From NCBI GenBank assembly GCA_031271815.1, contig JAISVA010000007.1, positions 1 to 64,000 on the forward strand: 64,000 bases of DNA. The letters are read 5' to 3'. This document shows, one piece after another, positions 59,317 to 64,000 of this stretch. The first letter of the stretch is position 1. The number at the start of each line of letters is the position of its first letter. The position numbers and the translations under genes are program-made. The stretch comes from Prevotellaceae bacterium (GTDB taxonomy: Bacteria; Bacteroidota; Bacteroidia; Bacteroidales; Paludibacteraceae). The notes beneath the pieces were generated by a model. The model saw only the letters and a program-made list of their open reading frames with translations. It was not told the origin of the DNA and did not search any database.

Positions 59317-59564
59317 ATGCTTAGAAAATTTAAAGTATCAAATTTTGAAAATGAGTTTATAATTGAAAAAAAACAGGCGTTCAATTCATACTTACAACCC
59401 ATAATACTTCGATCATTACCAACGATTTATTAAGACAGGATTGTTATTTTTTGATGAACAAAAGAAAATTCCGGTCATTGACAAAGTGCACTCCAAAAGA
59501 ATTAAGAGAAGCGCGTAATATTGAAAAAATGTACAAAGCAGGCTCATTCAATGTCAATGAATAA
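59317..59564 (+). pseudogene. Internally deleted AAA ATPase gene
   Basis: A TATCTTTG element (59291-59298) precedes an ATG at 59317 that reads MLRKFKVSNFENEFIIEKKQ and stops at about 59431. Another frame then gives HNTSIITNDLLRQDCYFLMN, FRSLTKCTPKELREARNIEK and MYKAGSFNVNE, stop. Start and end match the two extremes of SMC-like ATPases that begin MLRKFKVSNFK.F and end in an LLRPDCYF region with ELR.A.N..KMY. The middle, with all nucleotide-binding motifs, is gone. It is a clear relic of a defence-type ATPase. Confidence 0.65.
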
Positions 59565-59715
59565 AATTTTATTTATTTTTGAAGGACGGAAAACAGATCT
59601 AATTGTCAAAAGTTTAGAAAAGTATTTTCTTAAGTGCATTCTCTGTCTTTATTCACGATTATTACGGAAATCAAAAACAAAAGTTTTAGTGTCTAATCAA
59701 AAAAAGCAAATATAA
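59557..59715 (+). pseudogene. Partner gene remnant (RloB/Toprim-like start)
   Basis: An ATG at 59557 overlaps the end of the ATPase relic by 8 bases and reads MNKILFIFEGRKTDLIVKSL, EKYFLK, then loses resemblance to protein and stops at 59713-59715. The I-F-E-G-x-K-T motif is that of Toprim/RloB-like proteins, which commonly follow such ATPases in two-gene defence modules. It is too short to be functional. Family assignment rests on about 25 residues. Confidence 0.4.
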
Positions 59716-60837
59716 ATGTTGTTCAAGAACATATACGGTCAAGAAAACGTAAAACAAATATTCATTCGTGCCGTGCAGGAAAACCGCATACCGCACGCCC
59801 TGCTGATTACAGGACCCGAAGGTTCGGGAAAATTACCGCTTGCCATTGCTTTTGCCCGGTATGTTTGTTGCGAAAACAGAAGCGATACGGATGCTTGCGG
59901 CGTGTGTTCATCGTGTGTTAAATTTGACAAATTGATTCATCCCGATTTGCATTTCGTTTTTCCGATTACGCGCCCAAAGGATTCTGTTACTTGCGATTAC
60001 CACCTTGGCGCCTGGCGCGAACAGTTTTTGCAACAGCCTTATTTCAGCTTAGACCGATGGTTGGCAAAAATCGGTTCGGAAGATAAAAATCCGGTTATTT
60101 ATGCCAATGAAAGTGAGGAAATTACCCGGAAACTTAACATAAAATCTTACGAGGCGGATTACAAAATAATGATTATTTGGCTGCCTGAAAAGATGCACGA
60201 GGTCTGTGCCAATAAGCTGCTCAAAATATTGGAGGAACCGCCCGAAAAGACGCTTTTCATGCTGGTAACCGAAAATGCCGAGCAACTTCTGACCACGATT
60301 GTTTCGCGCACACAACGCATTGCGGTTCCGCCGCTGGATAAAGAAACGGTGTGCCGGGCAATTGCCGGACGTTATCAAATCGAAGAGCCTGAAAGGAGTA
60401 ACATTGCACACATTGCCAACGGTAATTTAATCCGGGCGGAAGAGATTATCCGGACTTCGAGCGAAAGCCGCGAATATTTCGACCTGTTCGCACAGGTAAT
60501 GCGCGCCTCCTACAGCCGCAATGCAATGGAAATGAAACGCTGGTCGGAAACAATGTCGCGCCTGGGCAGAAAACGCCAGACTTCCTTCCTGCAATACACT
60601 CAGCGGATGATTCGGGAAAACTTTATTTTAAATCTGAAAAACAGTGATTTAAATTATATGACGGGATATGAGAATGATTTCTCTGCCCGCTTTTCCCCGT
60701 TTGTGAATGAACGCAATATATTCGGGCTGCTTTCCGAACTCGAAAGCGCAGAGCGGCACATCGAACGGAATGTACAGGCAAAACCGGTCTTTTTCGACCT
60801 GGCTTTGAAGATGATTATGCTTTTGAAAAACAGCTAA
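59716..60837 (+). CDS. holB: DNA polymerase III delta' subunit
   Basis: The 373-residue clamp-loader subunit opens the beta clamp with DnaX and HolA. Walker A-like GPEGSGKLPLAIAFARYV, a zinc module DACGVCSSCVKFDKLIHPD, MIIWLPEKMHEVCANKLLKI and the SRC-like TIVSRTQRIAVPPL are visible. The helical C-terminal domain follows (about 225-373). The ATG at 59716 directly follows the stop of the decayed gene upstream, so transcription may now come from that gene's old promoter. cinA follows. Confidence 0.88.
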   Translation: MLFKNIYGQENVKQIFIRAVQENRIPHALLITGPEGSGKLPLAIAFARYVCCENRSDTDACGVCSSCVKFDKLIHPDLHFVFPITRPKDSVTCDYHLGAWREQFLQQPYFSLDRWLAKIGSEDKNPVIYANESEEITRKLNIKSYEADYKIMIIWLPEKMHEVCANKLLKILEEPPEKTLFMLVTENAEQLLTTIVSRTQRIAVPPLDKETVCRAIAGRYQIEEPERSNIAHIANGNLIRAEEIIRTSSESREYFDLFAQVMRASYSRNAMEMKRWSETMSRLGRKRQTSFLQYTQRMIRENFILNLKNSDLNYMTGYENDFSARFSPFVNERNIFGLLSELESAERHIERNVQAKPVFFDLALKMIMLLKNS

Positions 60838-60866
60838 AATGAATTGCCTTGAGTCAATTCATTTTA
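60835..60866 (+). terminator. Hairpin between holB and cinA
   Basis: TAAAATGAATTG (60835-60846) and CAATTCATTTTA (60855-60866) form a perfect 12-bp stem with an 8-base loop, starting at the holB stop codon. The T-run is short, so it may attenuate rather than stop transcription into cinA. Confidence 0.55.
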
Positions 60867-60930
60867 TATGGATATGAACTGCTTGTGCTTAAAAATCAAC
60901 CTGTTTTATAATTTACAATATGATTACCCA

Positions 60931-62172
60931 ATGAACACAATAGAATTAATTACCATCGGCGATGAAATCCTGATTGGTCAAATAGTTGATACCAATTCCG
61001 CCTGGATGGCGCAGGAGTTAAACCGCGAGGGATTTCAAGTCGTGCAGATAACTTCTATTCCCGATGTTCGGGAGCAACTGATCGAAGCTTTTACCAACGC
61101 ACTCAAACGGGCGGACGCTATTCTGGTTACCGGCGGAATCGGTCCGACCAAAGACGATATTACCAAGCAAACCCTGTGCGAGTTTTTCGGGACCGAACTT
61201 GTTTTTAATGAGGAAATGTATCAAAACGTGCTCCGTCAGATTGCCGGGCGAACGGGCTTGATGAATGAGCTCAACCGCCGTCAGGCTTACGTTCCCGCCT
61301 GCTGCACGCCAATTGTAAATGAGGTGGGAACAGCGCCGGTGACCTGGTACGAACGCGCCGGAAAAATACTTGTTTCCATGCCCGGCGTACCGAAAGAAAT
61401 GGAACAGGTGATGAAAAATGAAATCCTGCCGCGACTGAAAGCCCATTTCCATACACCCAGCCTGGTACACCGGACAATCATTGTGAAGGATTATCCCGAA
61501 TCACAACTTGCCGTCAAATTGGAGGAATGGGAAAACGCGCTGCCGCCTTTCATTAAGTTAGCCTATTTGCCGCAGGTAGGGTACATCCGCTTAAGGCTTA
61601 CGGGTAAAAACGAAGATAAGAAATTGCTGAGCGAAACGATTGAAGAAGAAGTTGGTAAGTTACGCGAAATATTGGGCGCCGCCATCGTTGCAACCGAAGA
61701 TATTGCGCCCGAAGTGTTAATAAGCCGGATATTAAAGGAAGCCGGACTGACATTAAGCGTTGCCGAAAGCTGTACGGGCGGGAACATTGCACACCTGCTG
61801 ACGCTACATCCCGGCAGTTCGCTTTTCTTTAAAGGCGGAGTAGTTGCCTATTCCAACGAAGTAAAGCAACATGTGCTGGGCGTTAATCCCAATGATATAG
61901 AAAATTACGGAGCAGTGAGCCGCGAAGTAGTGGAGCAGATGGCGCAGGGAGTCAGAAAAGTGTTAAAAACAGACATCGCTGTTGCCACTTCCGGCATTGC
62001 CGGACCGGACGGCGGAACGCCTGAAAAACCGGTTGGAACAGTCTGGATAGCAGCTTCTAACAGTGAAAAGACAATCAGCCGGAAGTTCCAATTCGGGAAC
62101 TTCAGGGAAAGAAATATAGAAAAAGCAACTTTTGCTGCAATTTTTCTTGCAAAAGAACTTGTAGAAAAATAA
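60931..62172 (+). CDS. cinA: CinA-family protein (nicotinamide-nucleotide amidase / competence-damage protein)
   Basis: With the ATG at 60931 the product has 413 residues. The N-terminal MoCF-like domain spans about 1-170 (IELITIGDEILIGQIVDTNS, ILVTGGIGPTKDDITKQTL, VSMPGVPKEMEQVM). The C-terminal PncC-type domain spans about 255-410 (LSVAESCTGGNIAHLLTLHP, FKGGVVAYSNEVKQHVLGV, VATSGIAGPDGGTPEKPVGT). PncC hydrolyses NMN, recycling pyridine nucleotides; the N-terminal domain of some homologues acts on ADP-ribose. An in-frame ATG at 60868 would add 21 unconserved residues. The gene order cinA-rpmB-rpmG is typical of Bacteroidota. Confidence 0.92.
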   Translation: MNTIELITIGDEILIGQIVDTNSAWMAQELNREGFQVVQITSIPDVREQLIEAFTNALKRADAILVTGGIGPTKDDITKQTLCEFFGTELVFNEEMYQNVLRQIAGRTGLMNELNRRQAYVPACCTPIVNEVGTAPVTWYERAGKILVSMPGVPKEMEQVMKNEILPRLKAHFHTPSLVHRTIIVKDYPESQLAVKLEEWENALPPFIKLAYLPQVGYIRLRLTGKNEDKKLLSETIEEEVGKLREILGAAIVATEDIAPEVLISRILKEAGLTLSVAESCTGGNIAHLLTLHPGSSLFFKGGVVAYSNEVKQHVLGVNPNDIENYGAVSREVVEQMAQGVRKVLKTDIAVATSGIAGPDGGTPEKPVGTVWIAASNSEKTISRKFQFGNFRERNIEKATFAAIFLAKELVEK

Positions 62173-62365
62173 AAAAGAATTACCTTTGCAGCCGATTAGC
62201 CTTTTGTAAAATATGCAAAGCAATTGGTTATCATTTAATAAGATAAAAAGACGAGGCATTTTCGTCTAACGCTGGAAGTTACGCTTCTTTCCGATTGCAT
62301 CAGGAAAGTTCAGAGTTTGGAAATGCCAATTTCTTAATCAGTAATCAAAATTAAGATATAAAAAG
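62159..62365 (+). promoter_or_regulatory. rpmB promoter and long leader
   Basis: TTG (62159-62161, inside the end of cinA), a 19-base spacer and TACCTTTG (62181-62188) form a strong consensus promoter. It leaves a leader of roughly 170 bases before the rpmB ATG, with a small hairpin AGACGA/TCGTCT near 62250-62268 and further pairing potential downstream. Autoregulation by a ribosomal protein is possible but not shown. Confidence 0.6.
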
Positions 62366-62599
62366 ATGTCAAAAATTTGTCAAATTACCGGTAAGAAGTC
62401 AATGGTCGGAAACAATGTTTCTCACTCTAAGAGAAGAACAAAAAGATCATTCGACGTAAACTTGTTCAACAAGAAATTTTATTGGCCGGAACAAGAATGT
62501 TGGATTAGCTTGAAGCTATCTGCAAAAGGACTTCGCACAATCAACAAAAAAGGGATTAACGCTACATTGATTGATGCCGCTAAAAAAGGTTTTCTGTAA
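62366..62599 (+). CDS. rpmB: Ribosomal protein bL28
   Basis: This 77-residue large-subunit protein has [38 protein letters not shown], and [19 protein letters not shown]. It lacks the zinc-binding cysteine set of some L28 forms. It is first in the rpmB-rpmG-DUF4295 operon. Confidence 0.96.
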   Translation: MSKICQITGKKSMVGNNVSHSKRRTKRSFDVNLFNKKFYWPEQECWISLKLSAKGLRTINKKGINATLIDAAKKGFL

Positions 62600-62619
62600 T
62601 ATATTTAAGCATAAAAGAA

Positions 62620-62808
62620 ATGGCAAAGAAAAGTAAAGAAAGCAGAATACAGGTAATTCTTGAATGCACCGAGCACAAAGAAAGCGGGTTGCCGGGAACT
62701 TCTCGTTATATTACCACAAAAAACAGAAAAAATACTCCCGATCGTTTGGAGTTGAAAAAATACAACCCTATTTTGAGAAGGGTAACTGTTCACAAAGAAA
62801 TTAAATAA
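62620..62808 (+). CDS. rpmG: Ribosomal protein bL33
   Basis: This 62-residue 50S protein has [40 protein letters not shown] and [14 protein letters not shown]. Of the usual paired cysteines only one (ECT) is present, so it is a zinc-independent C-minus form. It starts 20 bp after rpmB and is 10 bp from the next gene. Confidence 0.95.
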   Translation: MAKKSKESRIQVILECTEHKESGLPGTSRYITTKNRKNTPDRLELKKYNPILRRVTVHKEIK

Positions 62809-62818
62809 TTTTTGAATT

Positions 62819-62971
62819 ATGGCAAAGAAGGCAGTAGCATCCATGCAAAAAGGAGAAGGGCGTGCGTATGCAAAAGTAATCAAAATGGTTAAATCTCCGA
62901 AAACCGGAGCTTACATGTTTGAAGAACAAATCGTACACAATGATGATGTAAAAGCATACTTGGCAAAATAA
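62819..62971 (+). CDS. DUF4295 small basic protein
   Basis: This 50-residue open frame reads MAKKAVASMQKGEGRAYAKV, IKMVKSPKTGAYMFEEQIVH and NDDVKAYLAK. Very short, Lys-rich proteins of this form (DUF4295) follow rpmG in many Bacteroidota and are probably ribosome-associated. The function is inferred only from size, charge and position. It starts 10 bp after rpmG and is followed by a strong terminator. Confidence 0.85.
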   Translation: MAKKAVASMQKGEGRAYAKVIKMVKSPKTGAYMFEEQIVHNDDVKAYLAK

Positions 62972-62993
62972 ATGTAGCCTTGAAGATACGTAC

Positions 62994-63032
62994 AAAAAGG
63001 TTTCCCGTAATTTTAGACGGGAAACCTTTTTT
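62994..63032 (+). terminator. Terminator of the rpmB operon
   Basis: AAAAAGGTTTCCCGT (62994-63008) pairs with ACGGGAAACCTTTTTT (63017-63032), giving a 15-bp stem ending in T6. The following 220 bases to the next gene contain nothing recognisable. Confidence 0.85.
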
Positions 63033-63251
63033 GCTGGTATCCGGTCCGGCGCAAAATTTTCGTTCGGAGTAATAAACCGAATTCGAAATAAAATACATTC
63101 ATTTCTTGTCACATGCTCAGATTAAACAGGCGGATAGACGTTATTTTTTTAGAATTTTCAAACACTTTCCACTCATAAAATGTTTTATTAAAATCAACAG
63201 GTTGTGATTTCTCGTAAACATCCTATTTTGTGTGTTTATTAATGCTGAAAT

Positions 63252-64000
63252 TTGAAGAAAATTCGCCATATCGTTCTCATCGTGCTGGGAATTATTGTTT
63301 CGCTCAATATTCTGGTGATGATTTTGCTGAACATTCCTTTTATTCAGCAAAAAGCGCTTCGTATAACGGTTTCCTGGTTGCAGGAAAAAACCCACAGTAA
63401 AATCTCTGCCGGACATCTCCGGCTGAACTTATTTCGAGGGGTTTCGCTGGATGAGGTTTTCCTTGCCGACCAGCGCGGCGACACGCTGCTGTACGTCGGT
63501 TCGCTCACTGCCAACACTTCTCTTTTATACGTCTATCAGAACAACACGCTTCGAATAGATGATGTCAGGCTGGAAGATTTCAAGGTTTTCCTGTCCAGAG
63601 ATTCTGACAGCGCTCCGTTCAATTTTCAGTTTCTGGTTGACGCTTTTTCATCGAAAGACACGACATCCAAAGCGCCGTCTTCATTCGATTTGGTTATTCG
63701 TAACATTGATCTCCGAAACGGCACATTCAGGTACGACATATTCTCAGGAGAAGAAACTCCCGCTCGTTTTAACGCATCGCACATTCACGTCCGGAAGTTG
63801 GACGGACAGCTTTCGCTCGGTTCTATCCGGCCCGATAAATTTTCGGCAAGGATTTATCGCCTGTCTGCTGAAGAGCAGTCGGGAGTGAGTCTTCAAAACC
63901 TGCACGCTCAGATTGATAAGGACCAAGAAAAGATTCATCTGGTAAATTTCGGATTGGATTTACCCAATAGCCATTTAAATTTATCTGACGCATGGTTTGA
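63252..64000 (+). CDS. TamB-like translocation/assembly protein, 5' part
   Basis: The frame from a TTG at 63252 (preceded in frame by a stop at 63246, with no ATG at the expected place) runs open to the window edge. It encodes an N-terminal membrane anchor (HIVLIVLGIIVSLNILVMIL) followed by a segment with SAGHLRLNLFRGVSLDEVFL, DTLLYVGSLTANTSLLYVY, LRIDDVRLEDFKVFL and FDLVIRNIDLRNGTFRYDIF. The repeated beta layout is that of Bacteroidota TamB/AsmA-like proteins, which span the periplasm and help outer-membrane protein or lipid transport. Full proteins exceed 1,000 residues. The TTG start is inferred. Confidence 0.75.
   Translation, partial: MKKIRHIVLIVLGIIVSLNILVMILLNIPFIQQKALRITVSWLQEKTHSKISAGHLRLNLFRGVSLDEVFLADQRGDTLLYVGSLTANTSLLYVYQNNTLRIDDVRLEDFKVFLSRDSDSAPFNFQFLVDAFSSKDTTSKAPSSFDLVIRNIDLRNGTFRYDIFSGEETPARFNASHIHVRKLDGQLSLGSIRPDKFSARIYRLSAEEQSGVSLQNLHAQIDKDQEKIHLVNFGLDLPNSHLNLSDAWF

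Overview
The window looks like a chromosomal segment from a member of the order Bacteroidales (phylum Bacteroidota). The evidence is the murF-alr fusion gene, the rpmB-rpmG-DUF4295 cluster after cinA, a cellulase ending in a type IX secretion sorting domain, several outer-membrane barrels, and promoters of the Bacteroidota form (TTG, about 20 bases, TAnnTTTG). I cannot name the genus. No rRNA, tRNA or CRISPR array was seen.

Bases 1 to about 14,840 form a defence island. It starts with the 3' part of an AbiH-family gene and a HipBA-type toxin-antitoxin pair. A type I restriction-modification locus follows in the order hsdR, Toprim-type ATPase, scar of gene fragments, fic, broken DUF1016 gene, hsdM, second shortened DUF1016 gene, hsdS, tyrosine recombinase, inverted promoterless hsdS' cassette. 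hsdS and hsdS' share two inverted repeats (11417-11447 with 14806-14836, and 12001-12090 with 14175-14264). This is the layout of a phase-variable specificity shufflon in which the recombinase, lying between the repeats, swaps target recognition domains. It is the most interesting system here. The accessory genes inside the operon are of mixed integrity: ATPase and fic look intact, while both DUF1016 genes have lost their nuclease half and a duplicated start of hsdM marks an old rearrangement.

From 14.9 kb on the window is mostly housekeeping: lepA, doxX, mgtE, trmD, eno, a pentapeptide-repeat gene, a three-gene surface-glycan operon, xerD, clpC, pepD, an Skp-like gene, murF-alr, ddl, mrp, an L,D-transpeptidase, dnaG, a LolE-like permease, rbfA, dprA, an RRM protein, a multidomain GH5 cellulase, typA, holB, cinA, ribosomal proteins L28 and L33, DUF4295 and the start of a TamB-like gene.

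The intergenic spaces are rich in repeats: three copies of a roughly 155-bp palindromic MITE-like element, a 50-bp sequence present twice without mismatch and beside palindromes both times, many long near-perfect hairpins, and a G-rich inverted repeat read through into the C-terminus of ddl. Gene remnants are also present: an AAA ATPase stub, an ATPase plus partner pair, and a probable retropepsin fragment. They suggest repeated gain and decay of accessory genes.
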